DNA of 64,000 bases from Desulfovibrionaceae bacterium (GTDB lineage: Bacteria > Desulfobacterota > Desulfovibrionia > Desulfovibrionales > Desulfovibrionaceae), in the NCBI GenBank assembly GCA_910575755.1, contig CAJTFO010000003.1, positions 124,001-188,000 on the forward strand, in the 5' to 3' direction. Below are positions 33,759 to 44,923 of this stretch, in pieces. The notes beneath the pieces are model-generated. The model saw nothing but the letters and a program-made list of their open reading frames with translations. It searched no databases and was not told the DNA's origin. Position numbers and translations under genes: made by a program. How positions within the stretch are numbered: position 1 is the first letter of the stretch; each line of letters opens with the position of its first letter.

Positions 33759-34613
33759 CTACTTCTGGCAGTGGGGACAGAATACCGTGGCCCGGCCCGC
33801 CACGCGAATTTTGTCCAGGGGGCGGCCACAACGCCGGCAAGGCGCGCCGCCCCGGCCATAGACCGCAAAGCTGTTCTGAAACGCGCCCACGTCGCCATTG
33901 GCGTCGCGGTAATCGCGTATGGAGCTGCCGCACTGGGCGATGGAACGCCGCAGCACGTCCTGAAGGGCTGTCAGCAGGCAACGTCTCTGAGGCGCGCTCA
34001 GTGTGGCGGCCTTGCGGCGCGGATCCAGGCCCGCCTGAAAGAGCGATTCATCAGCGTAGATATTGCCGATGCCGGCAATGACCTTCTGATCCAGCAGCAC
34101 AGCCTTGAGCGCCGCGCTCCGGCCCTTGAGCAGCGCCGCGAAGGCCCGCGCGCCGATCTCCAGCGGTTCCGGCCCCAGTTCGCGCCAGAAGTCCCAGGCC
34201 TGCCGGATCTCCGGCGTGGTGGCCAGCACCAGGCCAAAGGCTCGCGTATCGTCGAAAAAGAGGCGGCGGGCCGTGCCGTCCGGGGCGCGCAGATCAAAAA
34301 TGCAGCGCGTATGGGGGCCGGGCGGCGTGGCCTGCGGCCAGGTCATCAGACGACCGGTCATGCGCAGGTGCACGGCCAGCATGTCTGGGACGGGTTCGCC
34401 CTTGCGCCCGCCGTCCGGCGGGGCCAGATGCAGCAGCAACAGCTTGCCCCTGCGGCCCACATCCGCAATGCGGCGGCCCGTCAGGCTGGTCAGGGGCAGG
34501 CTCAGGGGGTGCAGGCTGCTTGCCCGCAGGACGCGCGCGTCGCTCAGCGTACAGTTCTGCACCTGAGGGCGCAGGGTGCGGGCCACGGTTTCAACTTCCG
34601 GCAGTTCCGGCAT
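33759..34613 (-). CDS. mutM: Formamidopyrimidine-DNA glycosylase
   Basis: A 284-residue Fpg/MutM that removes 8-oxoguanine. The catalytic N terminus is MPELPEVETVARTL (Pro2, Glu3), the helix-two-turn-helix region contains LLDQKVIAGIGNIYADESLF (cited as VIAGIGNIYADE), and the C-terminal zinc finger is CRRCGRPL...CPHC. It follows rimM by 33 bases on the same strand, so it may belong to the ffh-rpsP-rimM transcript. Confidence 0.95.
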   Translation of the reverse strand: MPELPEVETVARTLRPQVQNCTLSDARVLRASSLHPLSLPLTSLTGRRIADVGRRGKLLLLHLAPPDGGRKGEPVPDMLAVHLRMTGRLMTWPQATPPGPHTRCIFDLRAPDGTARRLFFDDTRAFGLVLATTPEIRQAWDFWRELGPEPLEIGARAFAALLKGRSAALKAVLLDQKVIAGIGNIYADESLFQAGLDPRRKAATLSAPQRRCLLTALQDVLRRSIAQCGSSIRDYRDANGDVGAFQNSFAVYGRGGAPCRRCGRPLDKIRVAGRATVFCPHCQK

Positions 34614-34646
34614 AACGGCATCCTGGCTTTTTTGCCGCTGGCGGCC

Positions 34647-35168
34647 TCAGGCAAGATAGATTTCCAGCAACCCCTGGGGCGGATCAATAGTCACCGAAGG
34701 AGCATCCAGGTCAAACCCCACAATGAAACAGGGCTGGGCCGGAAAAAGAACTTCCCGGCCATCCGGCGCGACAATGACCCAGATTTCCTGATCCGCCGGA
34801 TATTCCACATGGTCGAGGCGGCCCAGGCGGCGACCGTCGGGCAGCAACACGTCGCAGCCCAGCAGATCTTCCACATAGGCTTCGTCCTCTTCCGGCGCGG
34901 GCAGGCTCGCGCGCGGCACCAGAAGCTTGCAGCCCCGCAGGGCCTCGGCCGCCGTGCGGTCCGCCACGCCCTCCAGCAGAAGCAGGGGGCGGCCCTTGTG
35001 CCAGCGGCAGGCCAGCGCCCTAACGCGGCGGGGCGCTCCACTGCCGGCCTGCACCCAGAAAGGCGCGTCCAAAAGCAAGGGGGAGTCCGCATGCCAATTG
35101 ATGCAGATCTCCCCTTTAATGCCGTGGGGCCGCGCCAGCGTGCCCATATGAATCATCATATCCGCCAT
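34647..35168 (-). CDS. rimM: 16S rRNA processing protein RimM
   Basis: A 173-residue RimM for 30S maturation: GTLARPHGIKGEICI at the N terminus, and the PRC-barrel C domain with EVLFPAQPCFIVGFDL and TIDPPQGLLE. It follows khpA by 14 bases. The gene that usually comes next, trmD, is absent here and lies 17 kb away on the other strand. Confidence 0.93.
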   Translation of the reverse strand: MADMMIHMGTLARPHGIKGEICINWHADSPLLLDAPFWVQAGSGAPRRVRALACRWHKGRPLLLLEGVADRTAAEALRGCKLLVPRASLPAPEEDEAYVEDLLGCDVLLPDGRRLGRLDHVEYPADQEIWVIVAPDGREVLFPAQPCFIVGFDLDAPSVTIDPPQGLLEIYLA

Positions 35169-35182
35169 ACAATCAGCCGGCG

Positions 35183-35413
35183 CTACTCCAGAATTTCCAG
35201 AACCGCGCGCTTCTTGGACTTGGTGGACGCGGCGCTCAGAATGGTGCGCATGGCGCGGGCCGTGCGCCCCTGCTTGCCGATGACCTTGCCCAGATCCTCC
35301 TTGGAAACCTTGAGCTCAAGCACCGTCGTCTGCTCGCCTTCAACTTCGCTGACCTGCACCTCTTCGGGATGATCCACCAGGGACTTGGCTATATACTCGA
35401 TCAGGGTCTTCAT
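35183..35413 (-). CDS. khpA: KH-domain RNA-binding protein KhpA
   Basis: A 76-residue single KH domain ([19 protein letters not shown], cited to 19 residues, then [18 protein letters not shown] with the GxxG loop as GKQG). It sits between rpsP and rimM as in most bacteria. GGGAGG precedes the ATG at 35413. Confidence 0.93.
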   Translation of the reverse strand: MKTLIEYIAKSLVDHPEEVQVSEVEGEQTTVLELKVSKEDLGKVIGKQGRTARAMRTILSAASTKSKKRAVLEILE

Positions 35414-35739
35414 CGCGTACCTCCCAAAGGGGCCTTGCGCCCGCGGACAGCGCGGGCAAAGCCTGAATAACGCGCAACCTTCGGAACAACCGGCGTCCTG
35501 CCGCCCCACCCTTCGTTCACGAGGCGGCAACGCACCCGATACGGGCGCGCTTGCCTCATCCGTTCCCGCGCATACGCCGGAAAAACCCGTCAGCAGAAAG
35601 AGCGCGCACATCACAAGCACGCGCTGATTCCTCCAATGACCGGGCCGCGCCGCCCGCCGGTCTGATCCGGCGACGGGCGCATCTTCACGGGCGCATTCTG
35701 GCGGCAGGCGGAGTTGCGCCTTTCCGCCGCAGAAGCGTT
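35414..35739. other. Unusually long gap between rpsP and khpA
   Basis: 326 bases without a gene; these two genes are normally nearly contiguous. I see no repeat core, tRNA or convincing reading frame. GC-rich dyads near 35640-35690 could form an RNA structure. Confidence 0.35.
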
Positions 35740-35979
35740 TTACGCCAGATGCGCTTTGATCAGTGAACGCACGGTATCCGTGGGTTCAGCGCCGCGCGCG
35801 AGCCACTCCTTGATTTTATCCGCATTGAGCTTCACGTCCGCCGGGTTGGTCATGGGGTTGTAGTAGCCCAAAAATTCCAGCGGGCGTCCGTCGCGGCGGG
35901 TTTCGTCATTGGCGGCAACCACCCGGTAGAAGGGGTGCTTTTTGCTGCCGAGACGGGTCAATTTCAACTTTACAGCCAT
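35740..35979 (-). CDS. rpsP: 30S ribosomal protein S16
   Basis: A 79-residue S16: [20 protein letters not shown] (cited to 20 residues), then [14 protein letters not shown]. The ATG at 35979 follows GGGAG; the longer frame is not homologous. It lies 84 bases after ffh. Confidence 0.96.
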   Translation of the reverse strand: MAVKLKLTRLGSKKHPFYRVVAANDETRRDGRPLEFLGYYNPMTNPADVKLNADKIKEWLARGAEPTDTVRSLIKAHLA

Positions 35980-36063
35980 GAGTCCAACTCCCTTTGGTTT
36001 TATGTTAACTTTGCGCCCGTAAAAGGGCAAGAAGGAAACGACATCTTTCGAGCCGCGCAACGC

Positions 36064-37587
36064 CTACTTCTTTTTGCGTTTCTGCCGCTCTTTCTTTTTC
36101 CGCTTTTTGGCGGCGGCGGACTTGCCGCCCGAAGGCCGCCCGCCCGGCAGTTCCATGTCGCCCATACCGGGCATGCCAGGGAATCCGCCCATGCCGGGCA
36201 GCCCCATGCCGGGGGGCATCATGCCCGGCGGCATGCCGCGCGGCATTCGGGGCATGGTGGGGCGACTGCCCCTGGCGCCCTTGCCGCCGCCCATCATGCC
36301 TTTCATCATCTGGCGCATCTGCTCGAACTGGCGCACTGTCTGATTGACCTGCGCCACGCTCACGCCCGCGCCCCTGGCAATACGCGCCCGGCGGCTGCCA
36401 TTGAGAATATCCGGGTTGCGCCGCTCCTGCATGGTCATGGAATTGATGATGGCCTCGGTGCGCGCCAGTTCCTTTTCCGGCATGGCGCCGCTGGCCTCAG
36501 CCAGCTTTTCGCGCAGGCCGCCCAGACCCGGAATCAGCTTCAGAATGCTGTCCAGCGATCCCAGCTTTTTGATGCGCCGCATCTGGGTGCGAAAATCTTC
36601 CAGATCAAAGCTGGCCTTCCGCATCTTGCGGGCCAGCTCCTCGGCTTCTTCGGCGTTGATGGCGGACTGGGCCTTTTCCACCAGGGTGAGCACGTCGCCC
36701 ATGCCGAGAATGCGCCCGGCGATACGGTCGGGGTGAAAGACCTCCATCTCCGACAGTTTTTCGCCCACGCCCACAAACTTGACGGGCGCGCCGGTGACGG
36801 AACGGATGGACAGGGCCGCGCCGCCGCGCGCGTCGCCGTCCATCTTTGTCAGCACCACGCCGGTCAGGCCCAGGCGCTCGTTGAAGGCCTCGGCCACGGT
36901 CACGGCGTCCTGGCCGGTCATGGCGTCGGCCACAAACAAAATTTCCTGCGGCCGCACCGCCGCCTTGATGGCCGAAAGCTCCTCCATCAACGGTTCGTCC
37001 ACATGCAGGCGGCCCGCCGTGTCCAGCAGCAGCACGGTGGCCTGCTCTTCACGGGCTTTGCCCAGCGCCGCCGCGGCGATATCCACGGGCTTCATTTCCG
37101 TGGTGGAGGGAAAGCAGGGCATGTCGAGCTGCCGGGCCAGCACCGTGAGCTGGTCAATGGCCGCCGGGCGGTAGACGTCCGCCGGAACCAGATAGGGGCG
37201 CATCTTCTGCTTGCGCAGCAGATTGGCTATCTTGCCCGCCGAGGTGGTCTTGCCCGAACCCTGAAGGCCCACCAGCATGATCACCGCCGGTTCCCGGCCC
37301 TGAAGTTGCAAACCGGCGGTCTCGCCGCCCAGCAGGGTCACCAGTTCATCATGGACGATCTTGACCACCTGCTGGGCCGGGCTCACGCCCTTGAGCGTTT
37401 CCTGTCCCAGACATTTCTCGCGCACGCTTTCCACAAAGTCTTTGACGACCTTGAAGTTAACGTCCGCTTCCAGAAGCGCCAGCCGCACTTCGCGCAGACC
37501 GGCCTGCATGTTTTCTTCGGTGAGCTGACCGCGCCCGCCGAAAGAGCGGAATACGCCGGAAAGTCTGTCGGAAAGGCTCTCGAACAT
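36064..37587 (-). CDS. ffh: Signal recognition particle protein Ffh
   Basis: A 507-residue SRP54 GTPase targeting membrane proteins. The N domain opens MFESLSDRLSGVFRSFGG, the G domain has GLQGSGKTTSAGK, LLDTAGRL and TKMDGDARGG, and the M domain starts near 330 with RRIKKLGSLDSILKLIPG. The C-terminal about 75 residues are an extended Met/Gly/Pro-rich tail (repeats of PGM, GMPP and GMPGMG) ending in a Lys/Arg-rich stretch, longer than in E. coli Ffh. The start at 37587 is chosen because conserved sequence begins there. Confidence 0.95.
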   Translation of the reverse strand: MFESLSDRLSGVFRSFGGRGQLTEENMQAGLREVRLALLEADVNFKVVKDFVESVREKCLGQETLKGVSPAQQVVKIVHDELVTLLGGETAGLQLQGREPAVIMLVGLQGSGKTTSAGKIANLLRKQKMRPYLVPADVYRPAAIDQLTVLARQLDMPCFPSTTEMKPVDIAAAALGKAREEQATVLLLDTAGRLHVDEPLMEELSAIKAAVRPQEILFVADAMTGQDAVTVAEAFNERLGLTGVVLTKMDGDARGGAALSIRSVTGAPVKFVGVGEKLSEMEVFHPDRIAGRILGMGDVLTLVEKAQSAINAEEAEELARKMRKASFDLEDFRTQMRRIKKLGSLDSILKLIPGLGGLREKLAEASGAMPEKELARTEAIINSMTMQERRNPDILNGSRRARIARGAGVSVAQVNQTVRQFEQMRQMMKGMMGGGKGARGSRPTMPRMPRGMPPGMMPPGMGLPGMGGFPGMPGMGDMELPGGRPSGGKSAAAKKRKKKERQKRKKK

Positions 37588-37804
37588 GAATACCCCGCAT
37601 CCGCCGCCACACCCCTGCAAGAAGCGGCGGCCACCAAGCGTCTGTCATCGCGCCGCAACAGGCGGACGAAGTGGGAATTCATAGGATTTTTGCGCCTTGA
37701 CGTCAAGTCGCCCTGCGCAGTTATTGACAGGCGTGAAAGTCACGTATCTGAAACCCGCGGCGAGTTTTCAGGGCTCCCGCCCCTGACAGAAAACACAGCC
37801 CGCA

Positions 37805-37833
37805 TTGACAGCGTCACCACAAGGGGATAAGAT
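37805..37833 (+). promoter_or_regulatory. Predicted promoter of guaBA
   Basis: A consensus TTGACA (37805-37810), 17-base spacer and TAAGAT (37828-37833), 48 bases before the guaB ATG. It lies in the region divergent from ffh. Confidence 0.55.
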
Positions 37834-37844
37834 AACTTGCTTAA

Positions 37845-39338
<1,494 letters not shown>

Positions 39339-39360
39339 CCCGCGCGGGCGAGGATGCAAC

Positions 39361-40905
39361 ATGCCGCACAGCAAGGTCATTATTATCGACTACGGTTCCC
39401 AGGTCACTCAGCTCATCGCCCGCCGCGTGCGCGAGGCCGGAGTATATTCCGAAATCCATTCCTGCGTGACCACGGCCGCGCAGGTGGCGGACATGCGCCC
39501 CTCGGCCCTGATTCTCTCCGGCGGGCCGGCCAGCGTGGGCGAGGCCGACGCCCCGACTCTGGACCCCGGCTTTCTGGAACTGGGCGTGCCGGTGCTGGGC
39601 ATCTGCTACGGCATGCAGCTTCTGGCTCAAAACATGGGGGGGCAACTGGCACAGTCCCTCACGCGGGAATACGGCCCGGCGGAACTGACCTTCAGCGCCC
39701 CCTGCGCGCTCTGGGACGGTCTGGACGCGAAAAGCCCTTCCAGAGTCTGGATGAGTCACGGCGACAAGGTTCTGGCCCCGCCGCCGGGCTTCACGGTCAC
39801 GGGCCGCACGCCCACTCTTGATGTGGCGGCCATGGCCGACGAACAGCGCCGCATCTACGCGGTGCAGTTCCACCCCGAAGTGCACCACAGCGTGGACGGC
39901 GAACGCATTCTGCAAAACTTTCTGTTCAAGGTGGCCGGCATCACGCCGGACTGGAGCATGTCCTCCTTTGTGGAACGCGTGGTGAAAGAAATGGCCGAGC
40001 AGGTGGGCGACAGACATGTGGTCTGCGCCCTGTCCGGCGGCATTGACTCCACCGTGGTGGCCGTGCTGCTGAACAGGGCCATAGGCAAGCGCCTGCACTG
40101 CATTTTTGTGGATAACGGCCTGTTGCGCCTCAATGAAGGCAATGAAGTAGTCAACTACCTGCGCGAGCATTTCGACCTTAATCTTGAATTCGTACAGGCC
40201 CAGGAGCGCTTTCTCTCTCTCCTCAAGGGCGTGGAAGACCCGGAAAAAAAACGCAAAATCATCGGGCATACCTTTATTGAAATCTTCGATGAAGAAGCCA
40301 GAAAGCTGCCTCAGGTAGACTTTCTGGCTCAGGGAACCCTGTATCCGGACGTCATCGAATCCGTCTCGCACAAGGGCCCCAGCGCGGTGATCAAAAGCCA
40401 CCATAATGTGGGCGGCCTGCCCGACACCATGAAGCTCAAGCTTATTGAACCCCTGCGCGAGCTTTTCAAGGACGAGGTCCGCAAGGTGGCGGCCGAGCTG
40501 GGCATGCCTGACTCCATCGTCTGGCGGCATCCCTTCCCCGGTCCGGGGCTGGCCATCCGCGTGCTGGGCGAAATCACCGAGGAACGCCTGAACATCCTGC
40601 GCCTGGCCGACAAGATCGTGCAGGAAGAGCTGCGCGAATCCGGCTGGTATCGCAAGGTCTGGCAGGGCTTTGCGGTGCTGCTGCCGCTCAAGACCGTGGG
40701 CGTCATGGGCGACGGCCGCACCTACGAAAATGTCATCGCCCTGCGCGTGGTGGACAGCGTGGACGCCATGACCGCCGACTGGGCGCGCCTGCCCCCGGAA
40801 CTCATCGCGCGCATGTCCGGTCGGATCATCAATGAAGTCAAGGGCGTCAATCGCGTGGTCTACGATGTGTCCTCCAAACCGCCCAGCACCATCGAATGGG
40901 AGTAA
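39361..40905 (+). CDS. guaA: GMP synthase (glutamine-hydrolysing)
   Basis: A 514-residue enzyme. The class I glutaminase has the nucleophile in GICYGMQLL and His-Glu in QFHPEVHHS. The ATP pyrophosphatase P-loop is [16 protein letters not shown], and the C-terminal dimer domain ends [13 protein letters not shown] lies upstream of the ATG. It forms the guaBA operon and is 9 bases before tatB. Confidence 0.97.
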   Translation: MPHSKVIIIDYGSQVTQLIARRVREAGVYSEIHSCVTTAAQVADMRPSALILSGGPASVGEADAPTLDPGFLELGVPVLGICYGMQLLAQNMGGQLAQSLTREYGPAELTFSAPCALWDGLDAKSPSRVWMSHGDKVLAPPPGFTVTGRTPTLDVAAMADEQRRIYAVQFHPEVHHSVDGERILQNFLFKVAGITPDWSMSSFVERVVKEMAEQVGDRHVVCALSGGIDSTVVAVLLNRAIGKRLHCIFVDNGLLRLNEGNEVVNYLREHFDLNLEFVQAQERFLSLLKGVEDPEKKRKIIGHTFIEIFDEEARKLPQVDFLAQGTLYPDVIESVSHKGPSAVIKSHHNVGGLPDTMKLKLIEPLRELFKDEVRKVAAELGMPDSIVWRHPFPGPGLAIRVLGEITEERLNILRLADKIVQEELRESGWYRKVWQGFAVLLPLKTVGVMGDGRTYENVIALRVVDSVDAMTADWARLPPELIARMSGRIINEVKGVNRVVYDVSSKPPSTIEWE

Positions 40906-40914
40906 GGAGTCTCT

Positions 40915-41466
40915 ATGTTCGGCATAGGCAGTACGGAACTCCTGGTCATTCTGGTGGTGGCGCTGATTGTGTTGGGGCCCAAAAGTCTCGCCACCATCTC
41001 GCGCTCTCTGGGCAAGGCCATGGGCGAATTCCGGCGCGTTTCCACGGATTTCCAGCGCACTCTCAATGCCGAGGCCGCGCAGGAAGAGGAAGCGGAACGC
41101 CGCAAGAAAGACGCGGAAAAAGCCGCCAGGGCCGCGGCTGAAACCAAGGCCGCCCAGCCTGACCAGGCGGCGTCGCCTGCAACGGCGGCCACGGCCGCGC
41201 CGGCGCAGGAACAGTCCGTGACCGAAGCGGCGGCCCCCGCGACCGCAAGCCCTTCTGAAGCAAAGACCGAAGTCCTTGCCTCCCCTGCGCCGTCCCCCTC
41301 TTCTCCGGCGGGTGACGCTCCCGCCATTGACGCTTCGTCGGCTCCGCTGCCTCCAAAGGACAGCCCCCTGGCCGCGGCCCTGGCTAAAACCAGAGCCGAA
41401 GCCGAGGCCGTTGCGCCGCAGGACGGCGGAATCTCCCCGACCACAGAACACGGCGGCAAGCCATGA
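40915..41466 (+). CDS. tatB: Sec-independent translocase TatB-like subunit
   Basis: A 183-residue Tat subunit. A single N-terminal helix, MFGIGSTELLVILVVALIVL, is followed by GPKSLATISRSLGKAMGEF, with Glu8 as in TatB/TatA. The next about 130 residues are an Ala/Pro/Glu-rich low-complexity tail. The conserved Glu and the G-P hinge fit either TatA or TatB; position directly before tatC favours TatB. The Tat system exports folded cofactor proteins such as hydrogenases and formate dehydrogenases. Confidence 0.85.
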   Translation: MFGIGSTELLVILVVALIVLGPKSLATISRSLGKAMGEFRRVSTDFQRTLNAEAAQEEEAERRKKDAEKAARAAAETKAAQPDQAASPATAATAAPAQEQSVTEAAAPATASPSEAKTEVLASPAPSPSSPAGDAPAIDASSAPLPPKDSPLAAALAKTRAEAEAVAPQDGGISPTTEHGGKP

Positions 41467-42608
41467 ACGAACCGGAAAACAAGCTGCGTTCCCCGGCTCC
41501 GCCGGTGGAGGATGCTGCGCTCGAAACGGCGGATAAGGCCAACGCCCCGGACTTCACCGAGTTTGCAGGTTCCATGTTTTCCGGGCCGGAATGGAAGCCT
41601 GACGCCGCCGCGGACGCTCCCGCGCACAGCGGGAATATGTCGCCCGTAGGTCCGGACGTGGCCGCCCGTCTGGCCGCCGAACTGGCCCATACGGAAGAGC
41701 GCGGGGCAGGCGCGCCGCCTTTGCCGCCCCCCCCACCCGCGGATGCGGCTGCCTCTTCCCCCGACCCCGGATCGGAGGCCCCCCCCGAGCAAGATGGGGA
41801 AGGCGGTGAAAACGCCGGCAAGACTATGGGGCTGATGGATCACCTGAGCGAACTGCGCGCGCGTCTGGTGCGCTGCTGCATTGCCGTGGGCCTGGGCTTT
41901 CTGGTCTGCTGGGCCGTGGTGGACCCCATTTTCAACGCCCTGGTCAATCCGCTGCTGGCGGTTCTGCCCCCCGGTTCGCACGCCCAGTACACCACCCTGC
42001 CCGAAGGCTTCTTCACCCGCATGTACATCGCCTTTGTGGCGGGCGTCTTCGCGGCCAGCCCGGTTGTATTCTATCAGATCTGGGCCTTTATCGCGCCCGG
42101 TCTCTATGAAGAGGAAAAGCGCCACATCATTCCGGTGGCCATAGTGTCGGCCCTGTTTTTTGCGGCTGGCGGCGCATTCTGCTATTTTGTGGTGTTTCCT
42201 TACGCCTTCAGCTTCTTTGTGAGCTTCTCCACCAGTGACATCGTGGTCATGCCCAAGATCAGCGACTATCTGAACTTTGTGCTCAAGCTGATCCTGGCCT
42301 TTGGCCTGATTTTTGAAATGCCGCTCTTTGCCCTTTTTCTGGCGCGCATGGGGCTGATCACCGCCACGCTGATGCGCAGCACGCGGCGCTACGCCATTCT
42401 GGGCATCTTTATCGTGGCGGCCATTCTGACGCCGCCGGATGTGGTGTCGCAACTGCTGATGGCCTGTCCCATGCTTCTGCTCTATGAAATCAGCATTCTG
42501 GTGGCGGCGGTTTTCGGTCGCAAAAAGGCGGCCTCCGCCAGCGCCGAAGCCGACGACACCGGAAAAGACCAGGACGAGGCCAAAGACAAAACCGCGGAGG
42601 AAGCATGA
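41463..42608 (+). CDS. tatC: Sec-independent translocase TatC with long N-terminal extension
   Basis: A 381-residue TatC. The canonical protein begins near residue 122 ([17 protein letters not shown]), has six helices with [18 protein letters not shown] and ends near residue 350. The preceding 120 residues are acidic, Ala/Pro-rich and cytoplasmic by topology, including a run of seven prolines; normal TatC starts only 10-15 residues before its HLxELR motif. The ATG is at a 4-base ATGA overlap with tatB, so the extension is in the translated frame. It overlaps hisB the same way. Confidence 0.92.
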   Translation: MNEPENKLRSPAPPVEDAALETADKANAPDFTEFAGSMFSGPEWKPDAAADAPAHSGNMSPVGPDVAARLAAELAHTEERGAGAPPLPPPPPADAAASSPDPGSEAPPEQDGEGGENAGKTMGLMDHLSELRARLVRCCIAVGLGFLVCWAVVDPIFNALVNPLLAVLPPGSHAQYTTLPEGFFTRMYIAFVAGVFAASPVVFYQIWAFIAPGLYEEEKRHIIPVAIVSALFFAAGGAFCYFVVFPYAFSFFVSFSTSDIVVMPKISDYLNFVLKLILAFGLIFEMPLFALFLARMGLITATLMRSTRRYAILGIFIVAAILTPPDVVSQLLMACPMLLLYEISILVAAVFGRKKAASASAEADDTGKDQDEAKDKTAEEA

Positions 42609-43204
42609 ACGCCGAGACCCCGCGTGAAGCCGCGCAGGAACGGCACAGCGCCGAAACCCGCATCAGCCTGCGCCTGAACCTGGACGGCGACGGCACAACC
42701 CGAATCCGAACCGGCTTCGGCCTGCTGGATCACATGCTGACCCTGACCATGTTCTGGGCCGGCATGGATTTGCAGCTCTCCTGCCAGGGCGATCTGGAAG
42801 TGGACGCCCACCACAGCGTGGAGGACGTGGGCCTGACGCTGGGCCGCGCCCTGCTGGAGGCTCTTGGCGACAGGAGCGGCATTGCCCGCGTAGGCTATGG
42901 CCGCGTGCCCATGGATGAGGCCCTCAGCGAAGTGACCGTGGATCTTTCAGGCCGTCCCTGGCTGGAGTGGCGCGGTGACGAGCTGTTGCCGCCGGTCATG
43001 GCCGGAGAGGAGAAAGACCTCTGGCGCGAATTTTACAAAGCTCTGGCCAGCAGCGCCCGCTGCAACCTGCACATCGCCTTTCTGTACGGCAGAAACGGCC
43101 ACCACCTGCTGGAGTCGGCCGCCAAGGGCCTGGGGCTGGCCTTGGGCCAGGCTGTGCGGATTCAGGGCACAACCATCAGAAGCACCAAGGGAGGCCTTGA
43201 TTAA
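42605..43204 (+). CDS. hisB: Imidazoleglycerol-phosphate dehydratase
   Basis: A 199-residue monofunctional HisB (no phosphatase domain). Mn-binding motifs are [25 protein letters not shown] and [15 protein letters not shown], plus [11 protein letters not shown]. The start lies in an ATGA overlap with tatC, and the stop shares a base with the following lipoprotein gene. Confidence 0.96.
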   Translation: MNAETPREAAQERHSAETRISLRLNLDGDGTTRIRTGFGLLDHMLTLTMFWAGMDLQLSCQGDLEVDAHHSVEDVGLTLGRALLEALGDRSGIARVGYGRVPMDEALSEVTVDLSGRPWLEWRGDELLPPVMAGEEKDLWREFYKALASSARCNLHIAFLYGRNGHHLLESAAKGLGLALGQAVRIQGTTIRSTKGGLD

Positions 43205-43860
43205 TGCGTACTCGTCTGCATACAGTTGTATTGATCGTTCTTTGCCTGGCTCTGGCCGTTTCCTGCGCCCGCCGTCCGCGCAGCACGGCCGAGGCGCCCC
43301 GGGTCATTTCCGCCAGTTACAGCATCTCCGTGGCTCCCTTCACACAGCCCACCAATGCCAGCCAGCTCATTGTGGGCCGCATTCCCGAAGATCAGGGCCG
43401 CATTCCCGGCGATATGCTCCTGGCGCTGGACATGAAACTGCGCGAAGTTCTGCTGACGGATACCAAACGCCGCTATACTTTCATAGCCCGCCAGAATCTG
43501 CCGCAGAATCTGACGCAATTTCACAGTTCCGAGCAACCGCAGGCTCTGCCCCTGTGGCAGGACTACGGCAAGAGACAGTACGCCCAGCTTCTGCTGATCC
43601 CCCAGGTGCTGGACTGGCACCAGCGCGAGGGCTCCAGGGCCGGCGTCACCCAGTCGGCCCATGTGCGCGTGGAATTCTTTCTGCTCAAGGTAGACGACGG
43701 CACGCTGATGAACCGTTCCATTTTTGAGGAGAAACAGGTGGGACTCACAGAAAATCTGCTTACAGTGGGATCATTTTTCAAACGTAAAGGGGCCTGGGTC
43801 ACAGCCGAAGATCTTAGCGTGGACGGCATGCGCAAGGCCATCAAGGATCTGGGCTTATGA
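43204..43860 (+). CDS. Putative lipoprotein embedded in the his genes
   Basis: A 218-residue protein with a lipoprotein signal peptide ([21 protein letters not shown]; Cys21 lipidated). The mature part begins with a Tyr-Ser-Ile-Ser-Val-Ala-Pro-Phe strand and contains [19 protein letters not shown] and [12 protein letters not shown] do not recognise the family, although the strand-rich pattern with [12 protein letters not shown] resembles secreted LpoB/CsgG-like folds. Its TAATG/ATGA overlaps with hisB and hisA indicate tight coupling. Confidence 0.75.
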   Translation: MRTRLHTVVLIVLCLALAVSCARRPRSTAEAPRVISASYSISVAPFTQPTNASQLIVGRIPEDQGRIPGDMLLALDMKLREVLLTDTKRRYTFIARQNLPQNLTQFHSSEQPQALPLWQDYGKRQYAQLLLIPQVLDWHQREGSRAGVTQSAHVRVEFFLLKVDDGTLMNRSIFEEKQVGLTENLLTVGSFFKRKGAWVTAEDLSVDGMRKAIKDLGL

Positions 43861-44606
43861 TCATCTTTCCGGCGGTCGATATTCAGAACGGCAAGGCCGT
43901 GCGCCTCAAACAGGGACGCGCCCAGGAATCCACGGTGTTCGCCGAAAACCCGGTCGAAGCGGCCCGCGCCTGGCAGGCGCGGGGGGCGCGCTGGCTGCAT
44001 GTGGTGGATCTGGACGGCGCCTTTGACGGCGCGGCCCAGAGCCGGGACATTGTGCGACGCATCTGCCGCGAGATCAGCATTCCCGTGCAACTGGGCGGCG
44101 GCATACGCGACGAGGATACAGCCCGCGCCTATCTGGATGCCGGGGTAAGCCGTCTGATCATCGGCACGCTGGCCCTGGAACAGCCGGAGCTGTTCGCCCG
44201 CCTCTGTCGCGCTTTTCCCGGCCAGATCGGCGTCTCTCTGGATGCCGAGGCCGGGCGGCTCAAAAGCCGGGGCTGGGTGGCGGACACCGGCCTGAGCGTG
44301 GACGACGTGCTGCCCCGGCTTCAGGACGACGGCGCGGCCTTTATCATTTATACGGACATTGAACGCGACGGCATGCAGAGCGGCGTCAACCTGACCGCGC
44401 TGACGCATCTGGCTCACAGCGCCCGCGTGCCGGTTATCGCCGCCGGCGGCGTGGCCACCCTGGCGGACGTGCAAAAGCTCTATCCCCTCTGCCGCTCCGG
44501 CAATCTGACCGGAGCCGTCAGCGGTCGCGCCCTGTACGAAGGAACCCTGAACCTGGAAGAAGCCAACGCCTGGATCAACGCGCAGAAGAGTGCGGAAAAA
44601 GCCTGA
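43857..44606 (+). CDS. hisA: ProFAR isomerase HisA
   Basis: A 249-residue (beta/alpha)8 enzyme isomerising ProFAR to PRFAR. Motifs are [16 protein letters not shown] (catalytic Asp8), [27 protein letters not shown] and YTDIERDGM. The start overlaps the lipoprotein stop (ATGA). A terminator follows. Confidence 0.96.
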   Translation: MIIFPAVDIQNGKAVRLKQGRAQESTVFAENPVEAARAWQARGARWLHVVDLDGAFDGAAQSRDIVRRICREISIPVQLGGGIRDEDTARAYLDAGVSRLIIGTLALEQPELFARLCRAFPGQIGVSLDAEAGRLKSRGWVADTGLSVDDVLPRLQDDGAAFIIYTDIERDGMQSGVNLTALTHLAHSARVPVIAAGGVATLADVQKLYPLCRSGNLTGAVSGRALYEGTLNLEEANAWINAQKSAEKA

Positions 44607-44923
44607 CAGCCGCCCGCGCTTTGCGTCCGTTCCACAGAAAAAACCGGCCCGCCGCGCATGCTGACGGCGGGCTTTGTTTTCTCCATATGCCGAGAACGCA
44701 AAAGCGCGTCCTTGCCAAGCGCCTGTCCCGCGTTTATACTTTGGTCATGTGTACCTGTACCGTCCGTCTTCCCATCCGCGGCCTGTGCTGCGGCTTTCCC
44801 GAAGAGCGTTACTGGCGCTCCCTGCTTTAGTTCTTTCCCCGCCATACTCTTGTCAAGCCGCCGTGCGGCGGCTTCGTATCACATCTTCTTTATATCGCAT
44901 ATTTTTTGTTGCGGGGAGTATCC
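44607..44923. other. Intergenic region between hisA and the SMR pair
   Basis: 317 bases. It contains the hisA terminator and a second hairpin (AAGCCGCC-GTGC-GGCGGCTT, about 44854-44873) with no T-run. I could not match it to guanidine-I, -II or -III riboswitches. Confidence 0.4.
44647..44679 (+). terminator. Rho-independent terminator after hisA
   Basis: Stem GCCCGCCG/CGGCGGGC with 10-base loop and TTTGTTTT following, 40 bases past hisA. Confidence 0.85.

Noticed and set aside
44607-44923. Guanidine riboswitch upstream of the SMR pair
   Set aside because: No ACGR-loop hairpin pair or ykkC core is visible, and the proteins resemble MdtJI rather than Gdx.
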